DNA from: an uncultured Ruminiclostridium sp.
GTDB taxonomy: Bacteria > Bacillota > Clostridia > Oscillospirales > Ruminococcaceae
Direction of reading: 5' to 3'
Assembly (NCBI GenBank): GCA_947594425.1
Contig: CANQED010000005.1
Coordinates: forward strand, 1-64,000
Length of the DNA: 64,000 nt
Shown one piece after another: positions 1-7,671 of this stretch (positions within the stretch are counted from its first letter, which is position 1; the number at the start of each line of letters is the position of its first letter). The notes under the pieces are model-generated. The model was not told the DNA's origin, did not search any database, and worked only from the letters and a program-made list of their open reading frames with translations. Made by a program: the position numbers and the translations under genes.

Positions 1-277
1 CGCGTGTCCGACCACGGTCGGACGTTAAGAACATTGTATCATAAATTTGGGCGCGTTGCGCCCGACGGCTTACGCCGCCCGCGTCTGACGGGTCAGCCGC
101 AATTTATGGTATAATAACCTTAACAACAAATTCGCTTACGCGAATTTCGCACGCAGTCGCGCGCGTGTCCGACCACGGTCGGACGTTAAGAACATTGTAT
201 CATTAATTTGGGCGCGTTGCGCCCGACGGCTTACGCCGCCCGCGTCTGACGGGTCAGCCGCAATTTATGGTATAATA
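1..277. repeat. Two tandem copies of a palindrome-rich ~116-bp unit
   Basis: Positions 1-116 recur at 162-277 (offset 161) almost without change. Each unit carries four short palindromes, seen in copy 1 at 6-23 (GTCCGACC/GGTCGGAC), 49-63 (GGGCG/CGCCC), 66-77 (CGGC/GCCG) and 85-96 (CTGA/TCAG), and ends in TGGTATAAT. The spacer between units has a fifth palindrome at 128-147. Copy 1 begins at the window edge, so further copies may lie to the left. No coding potential was seen. The stretch 1-316 holds only these units and the leader of the following gene. Confidence 0.9.
268..276 (+). promoter_or_regulatory. Extended -10 promoter element for the GH31 gene
   Basis: TGGTATAAT matches an extended -10 (TGnTATAAT) about 40 bp before the GH31 start codon. 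An identical box ends the first repeat unit near 107-115. No good -35 hexamer is visible, which is tolerated by extended -10 promoters. Whether either box is used is inference. Confidence 0.45.
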
Positions 278-316
278 TTCTTATCATAAACTCTACGATT
301 TTTTCAGGAGGTCTAT

Positions 317-2338
317 ATGAGATATGAAATCGACAACGGGGCGTTAGTATGCTATAACAACGGCGAAATGCTCCGAATTGAAGCATGGGGCAAGGACTCG
401 CTTAGAGTAAGGAGCACCATGCTCGGCAAATTTACCGATAACCTTTGGGCGCTTACCGAAACGCCCGTAAAGACCGAGCCCGTAGTCAAGACCGAGCTTA
501 TCGACCACTGGGCGGGAAACGGCGACATCGACAAGCGCGAGATAGCCTCTATCACTAACGGCAGAGTAAAGGCTGTTGTCAATTTTGTAGGGATTATCTC
601 GTTCTACAAGGACGACAATCTCGTTTTGCGCGAATACTTTCGTATGTACGACGGAACGTTATCGCAAAAGAGCCGCTGCCTAAAGGTGATAAACCGCGAG
701 TGGAAAGGCATCTTCGGCGGTACCGAATACTCGCTGAATGTCAAATTTGAGCCTAACAAGGGCGAAAAGATATTCGGTATGGGACAGTATCAGGACGGCT
801 GCCTTGATCTTAAGGGCTGCGGACTTGAGCTTGCTCAGCGCAATTCTCAGATCTCCGTGCCTTTCGCGGTATCCTCCGAGGGCTACGGCTTTTTATGGAA
901 CAATCCCGCGGTGGGTCGTGTTACTTTCGGCAACAACTACACCGAGTGGATAGCGCGTTCGACCCGCGAAATGGATTATTACATAACCGTTGCCGATACG
1001 CCTAAGGAAATAATTAAGAATTACACCGAGGCTACAGGCCGCGCGGATATGTTCCCCGAGGACCTTATGGGTCTGTGGCAGTGCAAGCTCAGATACAGAA
1101 CTCAGGACGAGGTGCTGACCGTTGCCCGCCAGTATCAAAAAGAGGGCATAAAGATAGACCAGATAGTTATCGACTTCTTCCACTGGACGGTTCAGGGCGA
1201 CTGGAAGTTTGACACTAAGTATTGGCCCGACCCTAAGGCTATGGTAGACGAGCTGCACAGCATGGGCATTAAGGTAATAGTGTCGGTATGGCCGTCGGTC
1301 GACAGAAAGAGCGAGAACTTCTACCCGATGATGGAAAAGGGTCTGCTTATCCGCACCGAGCGCGGCGCTCAGCAGACCTACGACTATCAGGGCGACTGCG
1401 TCGAGATAGACCCATTCAACCCCGAGACCCGCAAGTATGTCTGGGACGTCTGCAAGAAGAATTATTACGACTTCGGCATAGACGCGTTCTGGCTGGACAA
1501 CTCCGAGCCGGATTACGGCGTGTATGATTTTGAGAATTACAGATACGCCGCAGGCCCAGCCCTTGAAGTAAGCAATATGTACCCGCAGATGTACAGCCGC
1601 GTATTCTATGACGAGATGACAAAGCTCGGCAAGCCCGTGGTCAATCTGTTAAGGTGCGCGTGGGCAGGCTCGCAGAAGTACGGCAACGTCGTATGGTCGG
1701 GCGACGTGCCCTCGACCTTTGAGGCGTTCTCCGACCAGCTCAAATGCGGGCTTAATATGGGACTTGCGGGCATACCGTGGTGGACGACCGATGTCGGCGG
1801 CTTTATGACCGACGACGTAAACGACCCCGACTTTAGGCAGCTGCTGATAAGATGGTACCAGTTTGCGGTATACTCGGCGGTGCTCCGTATGCACGGCGAC
1901 AGAGGCCCGTACAACATTCCCCCGCTCGACGACCGCGACTGGGGCGGCGGATACCTGCACACCGGTCAGCCCAACGAGCTTTGGAGCTACGGCGAGGAAA
2001 ATTATAAGATAATGCGTCACTATTACGATATCCGCATATCTATGCACGACTATATAAAGAAGCTGTACGAGGAGGCTCACACTAACGGCTCGCCGCTTAT
2101 CAGGACGATGTTCTACGAGTTCCCCGACGACGCTAAGTGTTGGGAGCTAACCGACCAGTATATGTTCGGCGAAAAGTACCTCGTAGCCCCGATATTTAAC
2201 CTTAATCAGTTTGAAAGAGAGGTATACCTCCCCGAGGGCGTATGGACTCTCACCTCTACCGGTGAAAAATACACGGGCGGCACGACCGTTAAGGTCGCAG
2301 CACCTATCGAATATATGCCCGTCTTTGAAAGAGGATAA
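317..2338 (+). CDS. GH31 family alpha-glycosidase (alpha-glucosidase / alpha-xylosidase type)
   Basis: Glycoside hydrolase family 31 enzyme of 673 residues that removes alpha-linked glucose or xylose from non-reducing ends by a retaining mechanism. The (beta/alpha)8 barrel starts near residue 240. The nucleophile is predicted as Asp394 in FWLDNSEPD, and the acid/base as Asp463 in VVWSGDVPS. An N-terminal beta-sandwich precedes the barrel, and a beta domain closes the protein. There is no signal peptide, so it should act in the cytoplasm on imported oligosaccharides. An AGGAGG ribosome site lies just before the ATG. It is transcribed alone, between the tandem repeats and a terminator. The exact substrate cannot be told from sequence; alpha-xylosidase and alpha-glucosidase are both possible. 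Confidence 0.9.
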   Translation: MRYEIDNGALVCYNNGEMLRIEAWGKDSLRVRSTMLGKFTDNLWALTETPVKTEPVVKTELIDHWAGNGDIDKREIASITNGRVKAVVNFVGIISFYKDDNLVLREYFRMYDGTLSQKSRCLKVINREWKGIFGGTEYSLNVKFEPNKGEKIFGMGQYQDGCLDLKGCGLELAQRNSQISVPFAVSSEGYGFLWNNPAVGRVTFGNNYTEWIARSTREMDYYITVADTPKEIIKNYTEATGRADMFPEDLMGLWQCKLRYRTQDEVLTVARQYQKEGIKIDQIVIDFFHWTVQGDWKFDTKYWPDPKAMVDELHSMGIKVIVSVWPSVDRKSENFYPMMEKGLLIRTERGAQQTYDYQGDCVEIDPFNPETRKYVWDVCKKNYYDFGIDAFWLDNSEPDYGVYDFENYRYAAGPALEVSNMYPQMYSRVFYDEMTKLGKPVVNLLRCAWAGSQKYGNVVWSGDVPSTFEAFSDQLKCGLNMGLAGIPWWTTDVGGFMTDDVNDPDFRQLLIRWYQFAVYSAVLRMHGDRGPYNIPPLDDRDWGGGYLHTGQPNELWSYGEENYKIMRHYYDIRISMHDYIKKLYEEAHTNGSPLIRTMFYEFPDDAKCWELTDQYMFGEKYLVAPIFNLNQFEREVYLPEGVWTLTSTGEKYTGGTTVKVAAPIEYMPVFERG

Positions 2339-2359
2339 TAGCTTAATAAATATACGACG

Positions 2360-2390
2360 CCCTCCCCGCGGATAACACGGGGAGGGTTTT
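2360..2390 (+). terminator. Intrinsic terminator after the GH31 gene
   Basis: GC-rich inverted repeat CCCTCCCCG / CGGGGAGGG followed by GTTTTGG, 20 bp after the GH31 stop. Confidence 0.8.
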
Positions 2391-2485
2391 GGTATCATCT
2401 GTTACTGTCATAATTTCAACATTTGCTTTAGCATGCGGTCTTTAACAGATCATATTATTTTTTCACCGTCATAAAACACCTTACT

Positions 2486-3031
2486 TCAAACATTGAGCTT
2501 GATATAATTATTAGAAATAAAATCGGCAAGAACTACTTTATCATTTCCTTTATAAAATCTGACGCCGTCGGCATATGCTTTATGCGAATTTATCACCAGA
2601 ATAACAGAGTCGGGATCTCTGCGCCTGCCCACCTGAATTGCCGTATCGGTATCAACAGACAGATGAACATACTGTCTGCCCATAGGTCTCAATCCGTCAT
2701 TGAGAATAGCCTCAAGAGCTTTATGTGTTGTTCCGTGATAAAGTACATCAGGCGGGACGATCGGCTCTTTGGAGATATGCATAGGTATAGAATGACCGTA
2801 TAAAGCCCTTATTCTGTCACCTTTGATCTCGTGCCGTATTTTATCGGAATTCTTGATAATATACTCAAGGTCACTAACATTTATCGGTCTGTCATAATTG
2901 CTGTTTTCATTTATGGCATTAATGAGCTGTTCAACAGTAACAAAGCCTTCGCTGTCAAGCTCCAGCTCATATTCCCACGGAGCGTGACGGAGAGCATATG
3001 AGATCTCCTTGCTTAGTTTGGTGTAGTCCAT
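2486..3031 (-). CDS. kptA: RNA 2'-phosphotransferase (Tpt1/KptA family)
   Basis: 181 residues, the normal length for bacterial KptA. The family transfers an internal RNA 2'-phosphate to NAD+, giving repaired RNA and an ADP-ribose cyclic phosphate. Some members also ADP-ribosylate nucleic-acid ends. Visible motifs are LSKEISYALRH with the catalytic Arg15-His16 pair, RALYGHS (Arg75), the NAD-site LYHGT (98-101), QYVHLS and GRRR (135-138). The start follows GGAGAGAG and overlaps by one base the stop of a small broken ORF (TAATG), suggesting translational coupling. It ends an AT-rich minus-strand cluster with a predicted nuclease. The physiological RNA substrate in bacteria is generally unknown; an RNA-repair role here is inference. 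Confidence 0.9.
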   Translation of the reverse strand: MDYTKLSKEISYALRHAPWEYELELDSEGFVTVEQLINAINENSNYDRPINVSDLEYIIKNSDKIRHEIKGDRIRALYGHSIPMHISKEPIVPPDVLYHGTTHKALEAILNDGLRPMGRQYVHLSVDTDTAIQVGRRRDPDSVILVINSHKAYADGVRFYKGNDKVVLADFISNNYIKLNV

Positions 3032-3101
3032 TATTCTCTCTCCTTTCTGAGAGCTTCGACCGCCTTGATCAATTCGGGATCGGTTTCGTGTGTGCTATCA
3101 T
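3031..3101 (-). pseudogene. Small ORF broken by 2 bp at a CA tract, coupled to kptA
   Basis: A good ribosome site (AAAGGAGGATC) precedes an ATG at 3101. In the given frame only 10 codons follow. Removing one CA from the GCACACACG tract would open a 22-codon frame whose C-terminal part reads DPELIKAVEALRKERE and whose TAA overlaps the kptA ATG. The charged helix and exact coupling look like a real small gene put out of frame, or one that switches by slippage. The tract is only three CA units long. Function unknown. Confidence 0.45.
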
Positions 3102-3193
3102 AATGATCCTCCTTTCGGAAAAATATTTCCCACTTTTGTCATTATAAGCTTATGAATGGTCATCTAATCGGCGAACAGCTTTTATTGATTTCA

Positions 3194-3793
3194 TTACGAG
3201 ATACTATGATCTTTTATCCAATCAATCGACTCTTCATGACTTAGCAGGATAGGTTTTTCAACAGAACCAATATTCAGAGCTATTTTTGTTGCTTTATCAA
3301 GATTTATAGGATCGATGAATTTAACATTAGAAATAATAATATTTTCAAGATAAGCTTTTTCAAAGTCAATATTATCAAACAAACATTCATTAAACGATGT
3401 GTTCCATATTCCGATATTGACAAAAGACGAATCAATGAATGAACATTTACTGAAAACACAGTCAAAAAGCTCCGCTTTGCTGAACTTAACACATTCAAAG
3501 CCGGCTTTAATAAATTCTGTATCGTTTATATCACTTTTGACAAATTGTGCTTTACTAAATAATACATTTCCGAATTTACAGGAGTACATCTGCGTATGGT
3601 AAAAATCCGTACCATTCAGTTCGGTATCAATAAATATACATTCTGTAAGAATAGAATCTGTCAAAAGCTGCAATTGTTCATTTGACAGCTTTTCTGAGCT
3701 AATGTTTTCGAGAACGAGCTGCTCTCCGCTTTCCCCTTCAGAGCTAAGCCATTTTGAATGATTAGCAAAGGTTTCAATGAGATTTTTATTCAT
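3194..3793 (-). CDS. Pentapeptide-repeat protein, candidate immunity partner
   Basis: 199 residues. From about residue 55 to 165 the sequence follows the pentapeptide pattern (aromatic or Leu every fifth residue, for example CIFIDTELNGTDF, CKFGNVLFSKAQF, CVFSKCSFIDSSF), which folds as a right-handed quadrilateral beta-helix. The family is widespread and has no single function; members include gyrase protectors and effectors. No signal peptide or membrane segment is seen. Its ATG lies 8 bp inside the end of the upstream nuclease gene, so the two are translated as a pair, the usual layout for toxin and immunity protein. Immunity is therefore a reasonable but untested inference. Confidence 0.75.
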   Translation of the reverse strand: MNKNLIETFANHSKWLSSEGESGEQLVLENISSEKLSNEQLQLLTDSILTECIFIDTELNGTDFYHTQMYSCKFGNVLFSKAQFVKSDINDTEFIKAGFECVKFSKAELFDCVFSKCSFIDSSFVNIGIWNTSFNECLFDNIDFEKAYLENIIISNVKFIDPINLDKATKIALNIGSVEKPILLSHEESIDWIKDHSIS

Positions 3794-4340
3794 TATTTTC
3801 TCCTTTCTTGTGATACCAAATTATCCTATCGGAATAACTCTTGTCCCTTACAGCTTTTATCAAGGATTCTCTATCAAATTTCGTCAATCTTCGAGTATCA
3901 ATGATGACATTATGCCCATTAGCAAATTCTTTTTCGATTTTCGCTATAGCTTTTGACAATTTGAAAGCACCCTTTCGAGCTGATGTAATTCCCTTTGGAT
4001 GTGATACAAAGCTTTTTACATCCCATTTAATTCCTGTAACAATATCGATAAACTCTGCACCTTTGTCCTTTTGAGGATCACGAATAATCTTATGGAGTAC
4101 ACCTTGATTTTCAAGATCTAATCCTATATCCCTCTCCTTGCGTCCTTGTGGAAGCACCTTATTACCTTGTGAAGGATCTCTGGCTAAATCTACATATTCA
4201 GAGTATGTCCGGTCGCCTTGATAATTGCTTTTAACTTTTTCTTCGTTCTCCTTAGCCTTAGCAGCCATTTCTCCGTTTTCAAGCGTAAGCTGCGGAGAAC
4301 CGCTTGTGCCGTGTGCAAGTCCGGAATTTGCGTGGTTCAT
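3786..4340 (-). CDS. Predicted PD-(D/E)XK-type nuclease resembling CdiA C-terminal toxins
   Basis: 184 residues. Residues 80-184 resemble the nuclease domain that ends contact-dependent inhibition and polymorphic toxins: Glu96, Asp99, then KWDVKS with Asp107 and Lys109, fitting a PD-(D/E)XK active site, followed by a basic helix and the strand HNVIIDT. Unlike CdiA there is no secretion or adhesin region; only about 75 polar residues precede it (NHANSGLAHGTSG and onward). Its start overlaps the stop of the DUF4417 gene (TAATG), and its 3' end overlaps the pentapeptide gene. It may be a stand-alone toxin, a cassette cut from a longer toxin, or a defence nuclease. Fold assignment is moderate; the substrate is unknown (tRNA in several relatives). 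Confidence 0.65.
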   Translation of the reverse strand: MNHANSGLAHGTSGSPQLTLENGEMAAKAKENEEKVKSNYQGDRTYSEYVDLARDPSQGNKVLPQGRKERDIGLDLENQGVLHKIIRDPQKDKGAEFIDIVTGIKWDVKSFVSHPKGITSARKGAFKLSKAIAKIEKEFANGHNVIIDTRRLTKFDRESLIKAVRDKSYSDRIIWYHKKGENNE

Positions 4341-5092
4341 TACACCACCGCCTTTCGGGAGGAACGCCGATCCTGATACAAGATCATATTGCGCTCTTTC
4401 AAGGTGTTATCGGGAATAATGATTTCAATACCTTTTTCGACAGCATAGGAGAATGTATCAAGCGTGGCGTCATTCGTGCCGCATACGTCATAAACGATAA
4501 AAGTCTTAAGCTTTGGCAGCTTATCAACCGTTAAGCGAATGTTCTCTTTTAACCTTTGGTTTTCGATAGGATCGCTCATATGTCCTTTGGTGCTAATAGC
4601 AACTACTGAACTTTCCTCGTATCCATCAAGAGCATAATCGGCGCTTTCCGGAGTAGAAAAAGTAATGTTTGGAATGACAACCGCGCCGATTTCCTGCAAA
4701 AACCAGAGTCCTATAATTCTCCCCTTGAACAAGCGATAGATATTTTCGATCTCATGAATATCTCCAAGCTCCGAAAAATCCGGAATAACGATGTACTGTA
4801 CACCTTTGAAACGCTTTTTGAAATATTCCAAGCGTTCCTCGACTTCATGGTAAATAGCCCAATACAGACCATATTTACCGTCAAATTCCTCGTCGAATTG
4901 ATAGAATGCCACAGCAGTATGTTCTGTTTTGTGATAAAGGTTTGTTTCACTATACAAAGCAATATAATCAGGAAATACCGACACATTACATTTTATAGCA
5001 GGTAGATCCATGCTACCACTAGCGACTGTTTTATTCGTAAATTTTAGATAATTCAGATTTAACAGCCGCATTAAATTGCATTTTTTCTTCAA
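4340..5092 (-). CDS. DUF4417 family protein
   Basis: 250 residues matching the DUF4417 family, which is common in plasmids, phages and integrative elements of Firmicutes and has no proven function. Recognisable parts are the FPDY segment, the IPDFSELGD block near 110, and LWFLQEIGAVVIPNITF near 140. The likely start is TTG at 5092, placed about 9 bp after AAAGGGGTG; an ATG 7 codons inside is the alternative. The stop overlaps the nuclease start (TAATG). The C-terminal half ends in a Rossmann-like FIVYDVCGTND segment, possibly nucleotide binding. A mobile-element origin fits the low GC of the region. Confidence 0.7.
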   Translation of the reverse strand: MKKKCNLMRLLNLNYLKFTNKTVASGSMDLPAIKCNVSVFPDYIALYSETNLYHKTEHTAVAFYQFDEEFDGKYGLYWAIYHEVEERLEYFKKRFKGVQYIVIPDFSELGDIHEIENIYRLFKGRIIGLWFLQEIGAVVIPNITFSTPESADYALDGYEESSVVAISTKGHMSDPIENQRLKENIRLTVDKLPKLKTFIVYDVCGTNDATLDTFSYAVEKGIEIIIPDNTLKERNMILYQDRRSSRKAVV

Positions 5093-5323
5093 AATATGAC
5101 ACCCCTTTCTTTGTGTCTAGTTTATAGTTTTCAACCATTCGTTTTGTAACATTTGCATATAGACAAAGAAAAGGAAGCTATGATATAATATATTAAAGCT
5201 GTTATGATTACATCATAACTCCCTAAAGCGCATTGTTTTGTTGTTAGCGGCAACTTGACAATGCGTTTTCTTTGTCAGACACTAAAACAATCAAAGGCAT
5301 CACCCCTTTCAATACAGCTTGTC
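5093..5323 (-). other. Leader region with an 18-codon ORF and two hairpins before DUF4417
   Basis: After the regulator's stop, a ribosome site (GAAAGGGGTG) precedes a small ORF at 5300-5244 (MPLIVLVSDKENALSSCR). Its second half lies in the 5' arm of an inverted repeat, AACGCATTGT pairing with ACAATGCG. A second hairpin, GTTATGATGTAATCATAAC, follows. The layout resembles a leader peptide with an attenuating stem, but the ORF may be chance. Confidence 0.3.
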
Positions 5324-6415
5324 TTATTTTTTCTCATCTGCCCACTCAAACCTCGGTATTTCGTGGGTAAACCGGCTCCAATCGAGCCATTCGTCGCTGT
5401 GCAGCCTTCCTATAACTATCCAGTAAGGAACGCCCTCATGCTTAGCAAATTGTTTGATATAATCTAAATCGTGTAAATCGCCTGATCTGAGCATCTTCTT
5501 GTAGTGATCGGGATCGATAAGTGTATCACGGGCAAAAGCATCGGCATTATCTTCCATTTCGGATTTTACAGTATTAAAATCAACAAAACGTGTGCTTAAA
5601 TCGCCATTTAGCAAATGACCGACCTCGTGAAATAACGAAAACCAAAATCTATCGGCGCCCTTGCCGCGGATAGTTACACAGAGAATGACCCTGCCGTTAT
5701 CTGATTCTTTAATAAATCCCTGAACAGGCGCACCACGAAAATGGTGAACGACTTCAAAAGCAATACCGCATTTTGCAAAGATAGATTTAAGATTTTTTAT
5801 CATAGTATTCGGGTCGATTTCAAACATCTGCTTTTTAATTTCCGGTATGCTGTCAGAAAGTTTCTTGCTGTCAAACGAATTATTTATTTTTGCATCGTTC
5901 GTCTGTATCTCGCACAATCTTTGCCAAGCAAAGAGGATATACGGGTCAACAGCTGTATTTGTTGTTACCTGAGCTCTGTAAGCGGCATTATAAGTGATCT
6001 TCGGAATTACCGTCAGACTGGTGACGCATAAGAGCTTACGCAGCTGAATGATTTTCTCCGGAATGCCGCAATTGTTATACATGATATTAACGCTGAGAAA
6101 ATAATCAACAATATCTTTCATTTTCTTGTATATAGTGGTTTCTTCATCCGTGATGCCGTTCTTTTCTTCCAAATCAGCCATATAAGCATCGTATTGAGCC
6201 TTATAATTAGCCCACGTACCGCTTTTTACGCCGAGGGCTATGTCGAGATTGCGAGCAAAAGACGCAGATATTTCCTTTGTGCCGCTGATTATAGTAGAAA
6301 TATGCTTAGGACTGGTTCCGGTACGAATAGCAAGCTCTGATTGCTTCATACCTCGTTTTGTGATCTCAGAAAGCAAACGTTCACCCGGATTTATCATTTT
6401 CTTCTCATCCGTCAT
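5324..6415 (-). CDS. XRE-family regulator fused to an ImmA/IrrE-type zinc peptidase (HigA-like)
   Basis: 363 residues. Residues 10-65 form an XRE helix-turn-helix of the HigA antidote type (MKQSELAIRTGTSPKHIS). Residues 230-320 are an ImmA/IrrE metallopeptidase with the zinc motif HEVGH at 263-267 and a further acidic ligand segment (EMEDNADAFARD). Relatives repress toxin or mobile-element genes, and some are inactivated by or cleave their partners. It lies upstream of the DUF4417-nuclease-pentapeptide genes on the same strand and has its own strong promoter with a palindromic operator. Control of the downstream cluster, or autoregulation, is the natural inference. No separate HigB-like toxin is adjacent. 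Confidence 0.85.
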   Translation of the reverse strand: MTDEKKMINPGERLLSEITKRGMKQSELAIRTGTSPKHISTIISGTKEISASFARNLDIALGVKSGTWANYKAQYDAYMADLEEKNGITDEETTIYKKMKDIVDYFLSVNIMYNNCGIPEKIIQLRKLLCVTSLTVIPKITYNAAYRAQVTTNTAVDPYILFAWQRLCEIQTNDAKINNSFDSKKLSDSIPEIKKQMFEIDPNTMIKNLKSIFAKCGIAFEVVHHFRGAPVQGFIKESDNGRVILCVTIRGKGADRFWFSLFHEVGHLLNGDLSTRFVDFNTVKSEMEDNADAFARDTLIDPDHYKKMLRSGDLHDLDYIKQFAKHEGVPYWIVIGRLHSDEWLDWSRFTHEIPRFEWADEKK

Positions 6416-6458
6416 ATCTGTTCACTACCCTTTCTGAAAATATTTATGAATTGATATA

Positions 6459-6473
6459 TTACCCATTGGGTAA
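6459..6473 (-). promoter_or_regulatory. Perfect palindromic operator, probably for the XRE/ImmA regulator
   Basis: TTACCCATTGGGTAA is a perfect 15-bp palindrome about 15 bp downstream of the -10 box of the regulator gene, where a bound protein would block transcription. Binding by the XRE domain is inference. Confidence 0.7.
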
Positions 6474-6488
6474 CTCATTTCAGAAAAT

Positions 6489-6518
6489 ATTATACCTCAT
6501 TTGAGAATAAAAAGTCAA
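6489..6518 (-). promoter_or_regulatory. Promoter of the XRE/ImmA regulator gene
   Basis: On the minus strand TTGACT (6518-6513), an 18-bp spacer and TATAAT (6494-6489). It diverges from the azlC promoter. Confidence 0.8.
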
Positions 6519-6586
6519 TAGGAAAATGAAATTTTTTGCAATTTAACCAATTCTACCGTCATACATTTGTGTATTTTTCCCCCCAT

Positions 6587-6615
6587 TTGACTTTTTCCTT
6601 TATTTATTGTATAAT
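6587..6615 (+). promoter_or_regulatory. Promoter of azlC-azlD
   Basis: TTGACT (6587-6592), 17-bp spacer and TATAAT (6610-6615), about 40 bp before the azlC ATG. Confidence 0.8.
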
Positions 6616-6653
6616 TTCTTATTGCCTGCAATAACGAATAAAGGAATGTTAAT

Positions 6654-7355
6654 ATGAACAAGAAAGACTTTGCTAAGGGCGCATATCACGGCATACCGAT
6701 AGCGCTGGGCTATCTGTCGGTGTCCTTCGGCTTTGGGATAAAGGCGGTGCAGTCGGGGCTGTCCGCGCTTGCCGCGACATTGATATCGGCGTTTAACCTC
6801 ACCTCGGCGGGACAGGCGGCGGGCGTGGAGATAATCGCCGCGGGCGGCACGCTTATCGAGATGATACTCGTACAGCTGACAATAAATATACGCTATTCGC
6901 TTATGGCGATAACCCTCTCGCAGAGGCTCGACAGCGGCTTTACCCTGCCGCACAGGCTGCTCGCCTCGTACGGGATAACCGACGAGATATTCGCGGTGTG
7001 TGCCTCACAGAGAAAGCCGCTCACCCCCGCGTATATGTACGGCATGATACTCACGGCGTTTTTGGGCTGGGTGACGGGTACGGCGCTCGGCGCGGTCGCG
7101 GGAGAGCTGTTGCCGCTCTCGGTAAGCAGCGCTATGGGGATAGTGCTGTACGGTATGTTCCTCGCATTAATAATCCCTCCCGCGAAAAAAGACCGCCGTA
7201 TACTCTTAGTAGTGCTTATCGCGGCGGGATTAAGCCTGCTGTTTAAGTACCTGCTCACCGCGGTGTCCTCGGGCTTTGCGATGATGATATCGGCTATAGC
7301 GGCGGCGGCGATAGGCGCGGCAATAGCGCCGCTTAAAAAGGAGGGGCGCCAGTGA
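6654..7355 (+). CDS. azlC: AzlC family branched-chain amino acid exporter, large subunit
   Basis: 233 residues with about seven hydrophobic segments and the family's opening pattern GAYHGIPIALGYLSVSFGFG. AzlC and AzlD together form an exporter for branched-chain amino acids and analogues such as 4-azaleucine (known from Bacillus subtilis). The start follows AAAGGAATGTTAAT. The stop overlaps the GTG start of azlD by 4 bp, so both subunits are made together. Substrate is assigned by family only. GC is normal again compared with the AT-rich island to the left. Confidence 0.88.
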   Translation: MNKKDFAKGAYHGIPIALGYLSVSFGFGIKAVQSGLSALAATLISAFNLTSAGQAAGVEIIAAGGTLIEMILVQLTINIRYSLMAITLSQRLDSGFTLPHRLLASYGITDEIFAVCASQRKPLTPAYMYGMILTAFLGWVTGTALGAVAGELLPLSVSSAMGIVLYGMFLALIIPPAKKDRRILLVVLIAAGLSLLFKYLLTAVSSGFAMMISAIAAAAIGAAIAPLKKEGRQ

Positions 7356-7651
7356 GCATAGCGATATACATAACGGTCATGGCGGGCGTTACGTATCTTA
7401 TCCGCGCCGTACCGTTCACTTTTTTTAATAAGAAGATAAAGTCGCCGTTTATTAAAAGCTTTCTTTTCTATATCCCCTACGCGGTGCTAAGCGCAATGAC
7501 TATCCCCGCGATATTCTACAGCACGGGCAATATCATTACCGCCGCGATAGGCACAGCGGCGGCGGTTGTGCTGGCGTACTTCGATATGCCGCTTATAGTG
7601 GTAGCGCTCGCGGCGGCGTGTGCGGCCTTTGCGGCGGGATTGTTCTTTTAA
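7352..7651 (+). CDS. azlD: AzlD family membrane protein, small exporter subunit
   Basis: 99 residues with three to four transmembrane helices, the expected size of AzlD. Start is GTG within GTGA, overlapping the azlC stop; AAAGGAGGGG lies upstream inside azlC. Typical features include the charged N-terminal helix boundary (YLIRAVPFTFF) and a small-residue-rich C-terminal pair of helices. It partners AzlC in export. Confidence 0.85.
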   Translation: MSIAIYITVMAGVTYLIRAVPFTFFNKKIKSPFIKSFLFYIPYAVLSAMTIPAIFYSTGNIITAAIGTAAAVVLAYFDMPLIVVALAAACAAFAAGLFF

Positions 7652-7671
7652 GTAAAATTTGGAGATAAATT

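Noticed and set aside
1..277. Tandem repeats as CRISPR or replication iterons
   Set aside because: Only two long units, no unique spacers of CRISPR size, and no replication gene nearby.
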